Shown: piece after piece, positions 16,525-26,021 of the stretch | How positions within the stretch are numbered: the first letter of the stretch is position 1 | How the letters are laid out: every line of letters begins with the position of its first letter | DNA from: Prevotella micans DSM 21469 = JCM 16134 | GTDB lineage: Bacteria > Bacteroidota > Bacteroidia > Bacteroidales > Bacteroidaceae | Direction of reading: 5' to 3' | Length of the DNA stretch: 61,957 bases | NCBI RefSeq assembly: GCF_000614105.1 | Contig: NZ_BAKH01000007.1 | Span: 1-61,957, forward strand | Translations under genes and position numbers: made by a program | Notes under the pieces: model-generated | What the model saw: only the letters and a program-made list of their open reading frames with translations | What the model was told of the DNA's origin: nothing | Database searches by the model: none

Positions 16525-18855
16525 ATGAAACGATTATTTATGACTGCACTTGCTGCAGGTTTTTTATCAATTTCAATGATGGCGCAGAAGAATCCAAAAC
16601 TCAATGCTGGGAACATCGATGAGGTTCTCGCGGCTATGACGCTCGAAGAAAAAGCACAACTGCTGGTAGGTGGAGCTAACAACTTTTTCAGTCAAACAGC
16701 TGTGATGGGCAACTTCGCTCAAACGGTGCCGGGAGCTGCCGGTACAACAGCTACTATCGAAAGGTTGGGAATTCCGGAAACTATCGTTACCGACGGTCCC
16801 GCGGGAGTGCACATTGACGGAACTCGGCCCGGAACATCGAAAACTTTCTATGCCACAGGATTCCCTATCGGAACTTGTTTGGCATCTACCTGGAATACCG
16901 AGCTCGTGAAAGATGTAGGGCGGGCAATCGGTAATGAAACCAAGGCCTACAAATGCGATGTTATCTTAGGACCGGGAATGAACATTCATCGCAATCCGCT
17001 TTGTGGACGAAATTTCGAATATTATAGTGAAGACCCTATACTCACTGGACGAATCGGTACGGCTTACGTACAAGGTGTTCAGAGTGAAGGCGTGGGCGTG
17101 AGTCTTAAGCATTTTGCTGTTAATTCTCAGGAAACGCAACGTGTTGTGGTCGACGAGCGACTCAGTGTTCGGGCATTGCGGGAGATTTATTTACGCGGCT
17201 TTGAAATGGTAGTACGCGAGGCTAACCCGTGGACAGTTATGAGTTCGTATAATCGGATTAATGGAGTCTTCGCACAGGGAAATTACGACCTTCTCACAAA
17301 GACTCTGCGTGAGGAATGGGGATTCCGTGGAATTGTGATGACCGACTGGATTGGTCGTCGTACAGCCTTGCCAGTGAAGCAGTGTGTTTGGGCTGGAAAC
17401 GATTTGTTCATGCCCGGGCAGCCGGAGCAGTCGAAAGATATTGTCGACGCGGTTAACAACGGTACGCTCAATATCAAGGATGTCGATCGCAATGTGCGCT
17501 ATATGCTCGAATATATCGTCAAGACCCCGTCATTCAACAAAACTACGGGTAACGAATCGCCCGACCTGAAAATACATGCTCAGATAACTCGCCAAAGTGC
17601 AACTGAGGGTATGGTGCTGCTTAAGAATCAAAACGCAACTTTGCCGATGAAGAACATCAAAACCGTTGCACTGTTCGGCACTGGTTCCTATCATTTCCTC
17701 TCGGGCGGTGTCGGTTCGGGCTGCGTGCACACGCCTTATATTGTCGATATGGTTGAAGGACTGAAGAACGCCGGAATATCTTCTACACCGCTCTTGACAG
17801 ATATATATCGCAAGTATATCGACTATGCCAAACTGAAATTCGAGGCCGACCGCAATCCCATGCGCTGGTTCGAAAACTCCAATATGGGTGACCAGAAATA
17901 TCCCGAAATTGCAATAAGTCAACGCAGCATTATAAGCGAAGTGAGCAAAGCCGACGCTGCTATAATAACCATAAGCAGGCAGGCGGGTGAAGGAGTAGAC
18001 CGTATAATCGACGAAGAGTTCGGTTTGACAACCGACGAGAAGAACTTGGTGAGCGATGTTTGTGCTATATATCACCAGGTAGGTAAGCCAGTGATTGTTA
18101 TCATCAACTCCGGAAGCGTACTCGAAACAGCCAGTTGGCGCCATCTGCCTGACGCTATCCTAGTGGCTTGGCAGCCCGGTGAAGAAGGTGGCAATTCAGT
18201 GGCCGATATTCTTACGGGAAAAGTTAATCCGTCGGGACGTCTGCCCATGACCTGGCCTCTATCGGTCTACGACCATCCATCGACGGCTAACTTCCCGCAA
18301 GACAAGGTGGAAATTTACGACTACGAGACTTTGAAGAGCTCGGGATATGATATCCCTAACCGCGACTACACTATGCACTCAGAAGATATATGGGTGGGCT
18401 ATCGGCATTTCGACACGAATAACAAGCCCGTTGCCTATCCGTTCGGGTTCGGACTGTCTTATACAACCTTCGAATATGGTAAGCCTGCTGTTAAACGATC
18501 GGGGAACCAGATAACGGTTAGTATAACGATTCGTAACACCGGTAAAATGGCTGGCAAAGAAGTGGCTCAAGTCTATGTGTCGGCCCCGAAAGCAGCTTAT
18601 GAAAAGCCGGCTAAGGAACTGAAAGCTTTTGGAAAAACCCGTCTGCTTGCTCCCGGACAAAGCGAAACGCTTAAGATGACGCTTAACGTTCGTGACCTCG
18701 CCAGCTTCTCCGAAAAAGATAACCAATGGGTAGCTGATGCGGGTTCCTATACCTTTATGGTCGGTTCGAATGTCGAAAACATAAACGGCTCGGCAACTCT
18801 TAACCTAGAAAAGTACACTGAGAAAGTAAGCGACGCGTTTGTTAGCAAAAAATAA
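16525..18855 (+). CDS. bglX: Glycoside hydrolase family 3 beta-glucosidase
   Basis: This 776-residue exported GH3 enzyme removes terminal beta-linked glucose or related sugars. The start at 16525 gives a signal peptide (MKRLFMTALAAGFLSISMMA). The GH3 N-terminal barrel shows VTDGPAGVHID, GPGMNIHRNPLCGRNFEYYSEDP (20 of which is diagnostic), LKHFAVNSQE and the nucleophile Asp in GIVMTDWIG. The C-terminal sandwich has VLLKNQNATLPM, the PGEEGGNSVADIL segment and YPFGFGLSYT. A fibronectin-III-like domain (KEVAQVYVSAP ... ELKAFGKTRLL) ends the protein. It stands alone, flanked by a bidirectional terminator. Substrate specificity is unknown. Confidence 0.92.
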   Translation: MKRLFMTALAAGFLSISMMAQKNPKLNAGNIDEVLAAMTLEEKAQLLVGGANNFFSQTAVMGNFAQTVPGAAGTTATIERLGIPETIVTDGPAGVHIDGTRPGTSKTFYATGFPIGTCLASTWNTELVKDVGRAIGNETKAYKCDVILGPGMNIHRNPLCGRNFEYYSEDPILTGRIGTAYVQGVQSEGVGVSLKHFAVNSQETQRVVVDERLSVRALREIYLRGFEMVVREANPWTVMSSYNRINGVFAQGNYDLLTKTLREEWGFRGIVMTDWIGRRTALPVKQCVWAGNDLFMPGQPEQSKDIVDAVNNGTLNIKDVDRNVRYMLEYIVKTPSFNKTTGNESPDLKIHAQITRQSATEGMVLLKNQNATLPMKNIKTVALFGTGSYHFLSGGVGSGCVHTPYIVDMVEGLKNAGISSTPLLTDIYRKYIDYAKLKFEADRNPMRWFENSNMGDQKYPEIAISQRSIISEVSKADAAIITISRQAGEGVDRIIDEEFGLTTDEKNLVSDVCAIYHQVGKPVIVIINSGSVLETASWRHLPDAILVAWQPGEEGGNSVADILTGKVNPSGRLPMTWPLSVYDHPSTANFPQDKVEIYDYETLKSSGYDIPNRDYTMHSEDIWVGYRHFDTNNKPVAYPFGFGLSYTTFEYGKPAVKRSGNQITVSITIRNTGKMAGKEVAQVYVSAPKAAYEKPAKELKAFGKTRLLAPGQSETLKMTLNVRDLASFSEKDNQWVADAGSYTFMVGSNVENINGSATLNLEKYTEKVSDAFVSKK

Positions 18856-18956
18856 TCGCCTTCCATATAAAAAATAACGAGCTGCTCTTCTCTCGTGCGA
18901 TATTTAGTCGGCGAACGAAAACCAGCTTTTTATATTGGGCAGCTTATATTCAAAAA

Positions 18957-18994
18957 CAAGTAGGAGGAAAACTATTTAGTTTTCCTCCTACTTG
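18957..18994. terminator. Bidirectional terminator between GH3 (+) and fcl (-)
   Basis: CAAGTAGGAGGAAAACTA and its near-complement form a perfect stem of about 16 bp around a short TTTAG loop. The arms carry A and T runs, so it can serve both converging genes. Confidence 0.8.
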
Positions 18995-19021
18995 TTTGTA
19001 ACTGGTTGTAAAATTAGATTA

Positions 19022-20223
19022 TTATAGCGTACTGCGATACCATTCATAGAGGCGGCGGATGCCATCGGCAATTTCAACTTTATGATGCCAACCCAGGTTG
19101 TGGAGCTTAGAAACGTCGATAAGCTTGCGAGGTGTACCGTTGGGTTTAGTGGAATCCCACAGTATTCGACCGTCGAAACCGATGGTTTCGGCAACCATTT
19201 CAGCGAGATGAGCAATGGTATGCTCACAGCCGGTTCCGACGTTGATGTGGCAGTTGCGAATCTCACCCAACGAGGGGAGAGCTCCTCCGCGAGCATCGGA
19301 GTTATTGCGGTCTACCTCGCCATCAGCCTTTGTTCCATAGAACACCGAGCTGTATTTCTCTATGCCAATAATATCCTTGAAGTCGATGTTAAGGAGAATG
19401 TATACGCTGGCGTCGGCCATATCTTCGCTCCAAAGAAATTCGCGCAGAGGCGTACCGTCTCCCCAGAGATTCACTTCATTGTCCGAGATTCCGTAGAAAT
19501 GTAGTGCGCTCAATATTCGTTCATCGCTGTCGGCACCACTGATATTGCCCGTTCCGACGAGAGCCTGCAGTTTAGCTGGAGGGTTTATCGGTCGGCGATT
19601 CATATCTTTTCTCAGACTATTCCAATCATTGTCGTGAATGAGCTTTGCGAGATAGATTTTGCGCATCATGGCTGGTAGAACGTGCGAGTTTTCAAGATGG
19701 AAATTATCGTTCGGACCGTAAAGATTGGTGGGCATTACGGCGATATAGTTTGTTCCGTATTGAAGATTATAGCTTTCGCACATTTTCAAGCCGGCAATTT
19801 TTGCAATGGCATATTCCTCATTCGTGTATTCAAGTGGCGAAGTGAGCAAGGCATCCTCACGCATGGGTTGCGGGGCGTCTTTGGGATAGATGCAGGTGGA
19901 GCCGAGAAATAGCAGCTTTTTGACTCCATATTTGTAGGCCGACGATATAACATTACACTGCATTTTCATGTTCTGCATGATGAAATCGGCTCGATAGAGT
20001 TGATTAGCCATTATTCCGCCCACAAAAGCAGCGGCAAGTACAACGGCGTCGGGACGTTCGAGGGCAAAGAAATGCTCAACGGAGGCTGATCGGTTAGGTC
20101 GAGCTCGGTATGAGTTCTACCAATTAGATTAGTGTAGCCCCGCGCCTGAAGGTTGTTCCAGATGGCAGAACCAACAAGGCCGCGATGACCCGCAACATAA
20201 ATCTTGCAATCTTTTTTTAGCAT
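19022..20223 (-). CDS. fcl: GDP-L-fucose synthase, apparent frameshift near 20086
   Basis: Fcl epimerises and reduces GDP-4-keto-6-deoxymannose to GDP-L-fucose in the cytoplasm. The N-terminal frame from 20223 has the Rossmann loop [13 protein letters not shown] and ends early after LDLTDQ. The next frame resumes [20 protein letters not shown] and carries [15 protein letters not shown] and the catalytic [11 protein letters not shown]. Later it has VGTG and the C-terminal [14 protein letters not shown]. One lost G (CAGGCC read as CAGCC) explains the break. With it restored the protein is 400 residues, longer than the E. coli form, as in many Bacteroidales. It follows gmd by 5 nt. Confidence 0.88.
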
Positions 20224-20228
20224 AATCT

Positions 20229-21314
20229 TTAGTCTTCCATCTGTGTTTTAAGGTGCAGTTTGCGAACAAACTTCATGTCGTGTTCAACCATGATTTGCAC
20301 GAGTTCTTTGAAGCTGGTTTTGCGAGGATTCCATCCCAATTTTTCGCGAGCTTTTGTGGGGTCGCCGAGTAGTTGTTCTACTTCGGCCGGGCGGAAATAT
20401 TTCGGGTCTACTTCAACTAGTGTTTTACCTGTTTTACGGTCGATTCCCTTTTCGTTCACGCCTTGACCTTCCCATTGGAGTTCGATTCCGGTCTCGGCGA
20501 ATGCCATGGTGCAGAACTCACGAACGGTGTGCATTTCGCCGGTTGCGATTACGAAATCGTCGGGTTGTTTTTGTTGCAGAATGAGCCACATGCACTCTAT
20601 GTAATCGCGCGCATATCCCCAGTCGCGCCGGGCGTCGAGGTTTCCGAGATAGAGTTTATCCTGATGTCCTTGTGCGATTCGTGCTGCTGCGAGGGTTATT
20701 TTGCGGGTGACGAAGTTTTCGCCGCGTCGTTCGCTTTCGTGATTGAAGAGTATTCCGTTGCAGCAGTACATATTGTAGGATTCGCGATAGTTTTTCACAA
20801 TCCAGAATCCATAGAGCTTGGCCACAGCATAGGGAGAGCGTGGATAGAAAGGAGTTGTTTCGCGTTGCGGAACTTCTTGCACTTTTCCGTAGAGTTCGGA
20901 TGTCGATGCTTGATAGATTCTGCAGGTCTTGTCGAGCCCACAGATCCGAACGGCTTCGAGCAAACGTAGCACACCCACAGCATCGGTGTCGGCGGTGTAT
21001 TCTGGCACATCGAAACTCACTTTTACGTGGCTCTGTGCGGCTAGATTATAAATCTCGGTGGGTTTAACTTCGGCGATAATCCGGATGAGCGACGAAGAGT
21101 CGGTCATATCGGCCCAATGCAGATTCACGAGCCTTTGTTTCTTCATATCGCGCACCCATTCGTCGAGATAGAGGTGTTCAATACGCCCGGTATTGAACGA
21201 CGAACTGCGGCGCAATAGGCCGTGGACCTCATAACCTTTGTCGATTAAAAACTCGGCCAGATAGCTTCCGTCCTGCCCGGTGATACCTGTGATGAGTGCT
21301 ACTTTTCTTTCCAT
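20229..21314 (-). CDS. gmd: GDP-mannose 4,6-dehydratase
   Basis: Gmd converts GDP-D-mannose to GDP-4-keto-6-deoxy-D-mannose, the committed step to GDP-fucose. The ATG at 21314 gives [20 protein letters not shown] with the NAD(P) loop; longer in-frame starts run into manC and are rejected. [20 protein letters not shown], the catalytic [27 protein letters not shown] and [14 protein letters not shown] are all present. The length of 361 residues is normal. It lies between manC and fcl, completing a three-gene GDP-fucose set. Confidence 0.96.
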   Translation of the reverse strand: MERKVALITGITGQDGSYLAEFLIDKGYEVHGLLRRSSSFNTGRIEHLYLDEWVRDMKKQRLVNLHWADMTDSSSLIRIIAEVKPTEIYNLAAQSHVKVSFDVPEYTADTDAVGVLRLLEAVRICGLDKTCRIYQASTSELYGKVQEVPQRETTPFYPRSPYAVAKLYGFWIVKNYRESYNMYCCNGILFNHESERRGENFVTRKITLAAARIAQGHQDKLYLGNLDARRDWGYARDYIECMWLILQQKQPDDFVIATGEMHTVREFCTMAFAETGIELQWEGQGVNEKGIDRKTGKTLVEVDPKYFRPAEVEQLLGDPTKAREKLGWNPRKTSFKELVQIMVEHDMKFVRKLHLKTQMED

Positions 21315-21340
21315 TCTGATGTTATGTTTTATTATTAATC

Positions 21341-22408
21341 TTATGATTCTTCCGAGAATTGTTTTATCCGTTGCTCCTCGCTCATTCGGCAAACCAGCAA
21401 CACGTTGTCTTTTTCGGCCACGATGTAGCCGTCCAGCCCCTGTACCACAACCATTTTTTCTTCGGTGGCGTGCACGATGGTATTTTTCGTATCGTATAGA
21501 TGAATATTTTGTCCGATGGCAGCGTTGCCGTAAAGGTCGCGCTTTGATTGCAACAATAGCGACCCCCATGTACCAAGGTCGCTCCATCCGAAGTCGGCCG
21601 GACAAACAAAGATTTCCTCGGCTTTTTCCATAATGGCATAGTCAACCGAAATGTTCTCACATTCGCCATAGACTTCGTTGATTATTTGTTGTTCGGAGGC
21701 TGTTCCAAGTTGGTCGATTATTCGTTCAAAAATCCGTGCAATACCTGGCTCGTAGATTCTGAAGGCATTCACGATTGTCGATACGCTCCACACGAATATA
21801 CCTGCATTCCAAAAGAAGTTGCTCTGTTTTATGTAGCGTTCGGCCGTTTCGAGATTTGGCTTTTCACGGAACTGGTCGACTCTGAATATTTCGCGATTGC
21901 GAGCCGATGAGGTTGTTAAATCGGCTTGGATATATCCGTAGCCTGTTTCTGGTCTGTTAGGCTTTATTCCCAGTGTCACAATGGCATCTGTTTCCGCAGT
22001 GAATTGTAGGCAATTCACAACTATCCGACGAAATTCCTCGGGATTGGTTACAATATGGTCGCTCGGTGTTACAACGATATTCGCCTTTGCGTTCAATTTT
22101 TTAATTCTCCAGCTCACATAGGCAATGCATGGAGCAGTATTTCGTCGGCACGGTTCGCTGAGCACGTTTTCTTTCGGAACCTCTGGCAGTTGTTTTTCCA
22201 CCAGTTCGGTGTAGTTCGCATTTGTGACAATCCATACATTCTCTGGTGGCACGATGGTTTTGAATCTGTCGTAGGTTAGTTGCAACAGCGAGCGTCCTAC
22301 GCCCAGCACGTCGATAAATTGTTTCGGACATTCGTGTGTACTCATCGGCCAGAATCGGCTTCCGACTCCTCCGGCCATAATCACAAGATGGTTGTTAGTT
22401 AGCGTCAT
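21341..22408 (-). CDS. manC: Mannose-1-phosphate guanylyltransferase
   Basis: This enzyme makes GDP-mannose from mannose-1-phosphate and GTP. The 355-residue form has only the transferase part, without the isomerase domain of the long ManC type. The signature [16 protein letters not shown] and PKQFIDVLG is at the N-terminus, followed by [25 protein letters not shown] and [25 protein letters not shown] and [11 protein letters not shown] mark the C-terminal half. A -7 element lies upstream at 22444-22452. It is the first gene of the GDP-fucose operon. Confidence 0.94.
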   Translation of the reverse strand: MTLTNNHLVIMAGGVGSRFWPMSTHECPKQFIDVLGVGRSLLQLTYDRFKTIVPPENVWIVTNANYTELVEKQLPEVPKENVLSEPCRRNTAPCIAYVSWRIKKLNAKANIVVTPSDHIVTNPEEFRRIVVNCLQFTAETDAIVTLGIKPNRPETGYGYIQADLTTSSARNREIFRVDQFREKPNLETAERYIKQSNFFWNAGIFVWSVSTIVNAFRIYEPGIARIFERIIDQLGTASEQQIINEVYGECENISVDYAIMEKAEEIFVCPADFGWSDLGTWGSLLLQSKRDLYGNAAIGQNIHLYDTKNTIVHATEEKMVVVQGLDGYIVAEKDNVLLVCRMSEEQRIKQFSEES

Positions 22409-22443
22409 AATCTAAAATGTTAATATGTTATTAAATGCTGAGA

Positions 22444-22452
22444 TGCAAATGT
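22444..22452 (-). promoter_or_regulatory. -7 promoter element for the manC-gmd-fcl operon
   Basis: The minus strand reads TACATTTGC (TAnnTTTG), 36 nt upstream of the manC ATG. Confidence 0.6.
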
Positions 22453-22496
22453 AGGCAGATGTTCACAATTAAACGTATATATACATTTTCAGTTTG

Positions 22497-23291
22497 TTAT
22501 AATGGGCTAGACGGGGGGGCATCTACCTGCAACTCGATTTCTTTTTCATTGAATTCATCATCATTCTGTTCTGACTGATTTTTCGGGATTTTTTTGGCCC
22601 TTTTCCGTTTCTTCCTCGTGCCGACAGATTTAATCTTCACGTTGAACCATTTAATCAGCAGCTCAAGGGTTTCGGAGCTTTCGATGACGAAGAGCGCGTT
22701 TATTTTTTCAACCAGTTCTCGGTAGATTCTTTCAGTCTCGACGCGTGCTTTCCGAACTCTACCTGCAACTTTCCCTGCCCGCTCCTGATTTCGGCTATCC
22801 ATCAGCGAAATGAGCAGCTCGTTTTGCTTCTGAAGCTCTTCGATAACAGTTTCGAGCGAGAGCGCGGCTATGTCGTCTTTATAGATGTTTTTCAGTTTAG
22901 CTAGCATATGCATCAATAGACCGCTTTTCCGGTCGCGCTGCATTTTCAAACTGATTCCATAATTTTTAAGCAACTGATTGAGCTTTTTCGCCGAGCTTCT
23001 CACATTTTCCATGGGGTGTTTGAGCCAGGTTCTCACCGTAACCCGAAATATGCTATAGAGTTCTCCGCGTCGTTTTTCGGCCTTGTTGATGCTGTCGGTT
23101 ATCAAACTTTTTCTCGATACTCTCATCGCTTCTTGCTCCTCGTCTACGGCGGCCTTAAATTCCTCTAAATCGGTTTTTAAGTGCTTATTGAGGCTCTTCG
23201 AAGCATTGATTTGCTGCAGAACTTGTGTCATGAACATGAGATGCAGACCATTACTGACTGAATGTAGGTCGATGTTTTTAATCTTTCTCAT
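22497..23291 (-). CDS. DUF6261-like hypothetical protein, 264 aa
   Basis: This helical, charged protein resembles the Bacteroidales DUF6261 group, which often occurs as several paralogues per genome. It begins MRKIKNIDLHSVSNGLHLMF, then has heptad-like helices (FKAAVDEEQEAMRVSRKSLI, DSINKAEKRRGELYSIFRV). RKKRKRAKKIPKN near residue 230 is a basic stretch, and the tail is acidic and proline-containing. There is no signal peptide or membrane segment. Function is unknown; the basic stretch could contact nucleic acid, which is only a guess. It is monocistronic, next to a 42-bp repeat array. Confidence 0.7.
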   Translation of the reverse strand: MRKIKNIDLHSVSNGLHLMFMTQVLQQINASKSLNKHLKTDLEEFKAAVDEEQEAMRVSRKSLITDSINKAEKRRGELYSIFRVTVRTWLKHPMENVRSSAKKLNQLLKNYGISLKMQRDRKSGLLMHMLAKLKNIYKDDIAALSLETVIEELQKQNELLISLMDSRNQERAGKVAGRVRKARVETERIYRELVEKINALFVIESSETLELLIKWFNVKIKSVGTRKKRKRAKKIPKNQSEQNDDEFNEKEIELQVDAPPSSPL

Positions 23292-23344
23292 TTTGCAATT
23301 ATGTTACAGGCTTGAAATCTTTTTCAAAGATATATTATTCTTAT

Positions 23345-23596
23345 TTTACATTCGGCATAAGATTGCGGATTTTTAATTTCTTTATTAAAATACATCATCC
23401 GCAATTTCGGTAATAGTATTTATTAATGGAATTACATCACACGATATTTCGGCAAATGTATTTCCAAAAAGAATTTAATCTGCCGAATATTCGGCAGTCG
23501 TATTTCTTTAAAGAATTATATCTGCCGGATTTCCGTTTGATGTATTTCTTCCTCGAAATTAAATATCCGAACTTTTCAAGATATTGTTTTGATCTG
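23345..23596. repeat. Degenerate 42-bp tandem array (six units)
   Basis: Units begin at 23345, 23387, 23429, 23471, 23513 and 23555, an exact 42-bp spacing. Shared features are gAATTa at the start and gTATTTCttt near position 30. The best unit holds the perfect 18-bp palindrome CTGCCGAATATTCGGCAG at 23480-23497. The area is AT-rich. Because 42 is divisible by three, the plus-strand frame from 23426 encodes a 14-residue repeating peptide. Confidence 0.82.
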
Positions 23597-23638
23597 AAAA
23601 ATAGTTTCCTAAAGAAGAATATGGTCTGTTTACTTTGA
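23426..23638 (+). CDS. Doubtful 70-aa ORF made of 14-residue repeats
   Basis: The frame reads a period-14 peptide (EFNLPNIRQSYFFK, ELYLPDFRLMYFFL, EIKYPNFSRYCFDL). It comes straight from the 42-bp DNA repeat. No promoter element or homologue is recognised. It may be a chance translation of a non-coding array; it is listed because the unit length and lack of stops keep the frame open across four units. Confidence 0.2.
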   Translation: MELHHTIFRQMYFQKEFNLPNIRQSYFFKELYLPDFRLMYFFLEIKYPNFSRYCFDLKNSFLKKNMVCLL

Positions 23639-23718
23639 ATAACAAACAGATGAAACTTGATTCTTGTCTGTATATGATTTTTTTAGCGGTATATAAATTT
23701 TGCACAGGCCTATATACA

Positions 23719-23753
23719 AAAAGAGAGCTCCGATTTTCTCGAAGCTCTCTTTT
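23719..23753 (-). terminator. Terminator of tRNA-Gln
   Basis: AAAGAGAGCT and AGCTCTCTTT form a 10-bp stem with an A/T-rich flank on both sides, 20 nt beyond the tRNA 3' end on the minus strand. Confidence 0.8.
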
Positions 23754-23773
23754 GTTTCTTTTTCTCTTGTTGT

Positions 23774-23843
23774 TGGGATACCCGGATTCGAACCAGGAAT
23801 GACAGGACCAGAATCTGTAGTGTTACCATTACACCATATCCCA
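23774..23843 (-). tRNA. tRNA-Gln (anticodon CTG)
   Basis: The minus strand folds into a full cloverleaf: acceptor TGGGATA/TATCCCA, D arm GTGT...ACAC, anticodon arm ACAGA-TTCTGGT-CCTGT with loop anticodon CTG, and T arm CCTGG-TTCGAAT-CCGGG. There is an A-C mismatch at the base of the anticodon loop. No CCA is encoded. A promoter and a terminator flank it, so it is transcribed alone. Confidence 0.95.
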
Positions 23844-23881
23844 AAAAATTTTTTATGTGTTTCACCTCTGTGATTGCATCG

Positions 23882-23915
23882 GCAAAGGTAGAGTCTTTTT
23901 GTTTAAATGCGCAAA
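23882..23915 (-). promoter_or_regulatory. Promoter of tRNA-Gln (-33 and -7)
   Basis: On the minus strand TTTGC (23911-23915) is followed after about 20 nt by TACCTTTGC (23882-23890). This is the best complete TTTG/TAnnTTTG promoter in the window, about 39 nt upstream of the mature tRNA. Confidence 0.75.
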
Positions 23916-23958
23916 GGGTGTTCGTGTTTTTTACTTTTAGCAGATGGCGGCGAGCTTA

Positions 23959-24885
23959 TCACTGTTTTATTTTTTCCCAGGTGTTGTTTTGGCTGGCGTT
24001 GATGCTGAAAAGTATGCTGTAAACGGTTTCTTTTTCTTTTTGGGTGCCTTTTCCTTTGTAGATGTTGGCGAGTTCATCTTTCTTGAAGTCGGTCCAAATT
24101 TGCGGTAGCATGCTGAGTGGACGGTCTTCGTGGGCCTTTTTGAGGTTTTTCTCGAGTGCGGCGGTTATGTTGTTACGTCCGCGTTCGGCGTTGTTAGCCA
24201 TTTCGTCGAGCCCGTTTCTGTAGTATTCGTATTGAAGTTGCCGGAATGGGCGCATTGCTCCGTCGAGGTAATCGTTTATGATTGCAAATCGGTTTTTGGA
24301 GTTATCGAATGCTTTCCATCCTGTAAAGTTCAGATTCTGCGCGTTGTTGGTGAGATTCATGCAACGTTGAAGAATGTCTTCGCCGCCCATCGGTGAGAAT
24401 GAGTCGAGGTCGAGGCCTATTATGAGATAGGCGTAATAGGCTATGAGAGCTGTTAGCTGGTTGTCGATGTTTTCTTCGTTGAAGATGAGCTGGTCGAATT
24501 GTGCGAACTCGAAGTTGAAATCTCCGTCCTGGTTGTTGTAGAGCATTGTTGTGTAGGCGGAGTTGAACACGGGGCGGTTGGCCTGAATGAGGGCTGTGCA
24601 GGTGAAGGTGTTTGAACTGGGGTCGTATTTCGTAACGGTTATGTTGAAGTTGCAAACGATGCGTTCTTTCTTTTGGAATTTGAGGGCCGTCCACTGTCGT
24701 TCGTTTATGAATTGTTCGAGGGTTTGTTGCAGATTTTCGAATAAGGAAGCGTCGGTACCTTGAATTTGATTGCGGTTTATGGTTACTTTGGCTTGCAATT
24801 CCTGTGCTTTCAGGGGCTGACTAAAGAATAAGAGCAAGCTCATCGATGATATCGCTAGCCACCTCGTTTTTGGATTTTTTCTCAT
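23959..24885 (-). CDS. porD: Type IX secretion system protein PorD (DUF4835)
   Basis: PorD is a T9SS-associated envelope protein of unknown mechanism. The 308-residue protein has an N-terminal export signal (MRKNPKTRWLAISSMSLLLF, processed after KAQ), then ELQAKVTINRNQIQGTD, ERIVCNFNITVTKY, the conserved YYAYLIIGLDLDSFSPMGG, and DYLDGAMRPFRQLQYEYYRNGLD. Its start overlaps the coaBC 3' end by 65 nt. A later Met at 24843 would cut the overlap but shortens the signal. The coaBC-porD order is typical of Bacteroidota. The identification is confident. Confidence 0.9.
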   Translation of the reverse strand: MRKNPKTRWLAISSMSLLLFFSQPLKAQELQAKVTINRNQIQGTDASLFENLQQTLEQFINERQWTALKFQKKERIVCNFNITVTKYDPSSNTFTCTALIQANRPVFNSAYTTMLYNNQDGDFNFEFAQFDQLIFNEENIDNQLTALIAYYAYLIIGLDLDSFSPMGGEDILQRCMNLTNNAQNLNFTGWKAFDNSKNRFAIINDYLDGAMRPFRQLQYEYYRNGLDEMANNAERGRNNITAALEKNLKKAHEDRPLSMLPQIWTDFKKDELANIYKGKGTQKEKETVYSILFSINASQNNTWEKIKQ

Positions 24886-26011
24886 AGCTTTTCTTTCCTT
24901 TTTTTGAGATGATGGTTATTTGATTGTCGTCCGATTTGAATGTTGTGCCTGGATTTTGTGTTGAGTTCAGCACCACAAAATCGGCGTTTTTCTTTTCGAG
25001 TTTGCGCAGGGCATTTGCTTCTTCGTTCTCGGTTTCGAGTGCAAAGATTATCAATCGCTGGTCGGTACGCTTGGTTCGGCCTAGGGTTGACGCAATGTCG
25101 CTGGTGGGTTTGAGACGGAGTTCGAGTTGCACGTCGGTGCGCTTGATTTTTTGCGCGGCAACTTCTTCGGGAGTGAAATCGGAAACGGCTGCACAAAGAA
25201 TCGCGGCGTCGGCTATAGGATAGTTCTTTGTTACTTCGGATAGCATTTCTTGACAGCTTTCTACGTTTATTCGGTTGATTTCCGATGAACATTCGAGATT
25301 CACCGGACCGGTGATGAGCGTAACTCTGGCTCCGCGTTTTCTGCATTCTTCGGCTAGCGCAAAGCCCATCTTACCGGAAGAATAATTGCCGATGAAGCGT
25401 ACAGGGTCTATTTTTTCGTATGTCGGTCCGGCTGTTATTAGGATATTTTTTCCTTCAAGGTCGTGAGCTCTACCAATTCTTTCGTCCAGGATTTTCACGA
25501 TAGCCATGGGTTCTTCCATTCGTCCTTTTCCTTCGAGTCCACTTGCAAGGAATCCTGTTCCAGGCTCAATGATGGTAGTGCCGTAAGAACGAAGCATACG
25601 GATGTTTGCTTGGGTTGCAGGATGGCTGAACATGTCTAGATCCATTGCCGGGGCAATGAACACGGGCGCTTTCATCGATAGATAGGTTGTGATGAGCATA
25701 TTGTCGGCTACTGCATTTGCCATTTTCCCGAGCGTTGCGGCAGTGCATGGGGCAATGAGCATGGCATCGGCCCACAGTCCAAGGTCTACGTGCGAATGCC
25801 ATGTTCCGTCGCGCTGTGCAAAGAAATCGCTAATCACGGGTTTGGAGGTTAGCGCCGAAAGAGTCACGGGGGTAATGAATTCTTTCCCGGCTGGGGTGAT
25901 GACTACCTGAACATCGGCGCCACGCTTGATGAACTCGCGAATGATAATACAGCTTTTGTATGCGGCTATGGAACCGGTTATTCCTAAAACAATCTTCTTT
26001 CCTTGAAGCAT
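24821..26011 (-). CDS. coaBC: Phosphopantothenoylcysteine synthetase/decarboxylase
   Basis: CoaBC makes 4'-phosphopantetheine for coenzyme A: CoaB ligates cysteine and CoaC decarboxylates. The start at 26011 (MLQGKKIVLGITGSIAAYKS) is chosen over longer frames that run into the exonuclease gene. The flavin-binding decarboxylase shows IAPCTAATLGKMANAVADN and the PAMDLDM motif. The ligase shows NILITAGPTYEKIDPVRFI, SSGKMGFALAEE and DAAILCAAVSDF. The length is 396 residues. It is downstream of dnaN and the exonuclease and upstream of porD. Confidence 0.95.
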   Translation of the reverse strand: MLQGKKIVLGITGSIAAYKSCIIIREFIKRGADVQVVITPAGKEFITPVTLSALTSKPVISDFFAQRDGTWHSHVDLGLWADAMLIAPCTAATLGKMANAVADNMLITTYLSMKAPVFIAPAMDLDMFSHPATQANIRMLRSYGTTIIEPGTGFLASGLEGKGRMEEPMAIVKILDERIGRAHDLEGKNILITAGPTYEKIDPVRFIGNYSSGKMGFALAEECRKRGARVTLITGPVNLECSSEINRINVESCQEMLSEVTKNYPIADAAILCAAVSDFTPEEVAAQKIKRTDVQLELRLKPTSDIASTLGRTKRTDQRLIIFALETENEEANALRKLEKKNADFVVLNSTQNPGTTFKSDDNQITIISKKGKKSYEKKSKNEVASDIIDELALIL

Positions 26012-26021
26012 GACCGAGTTT

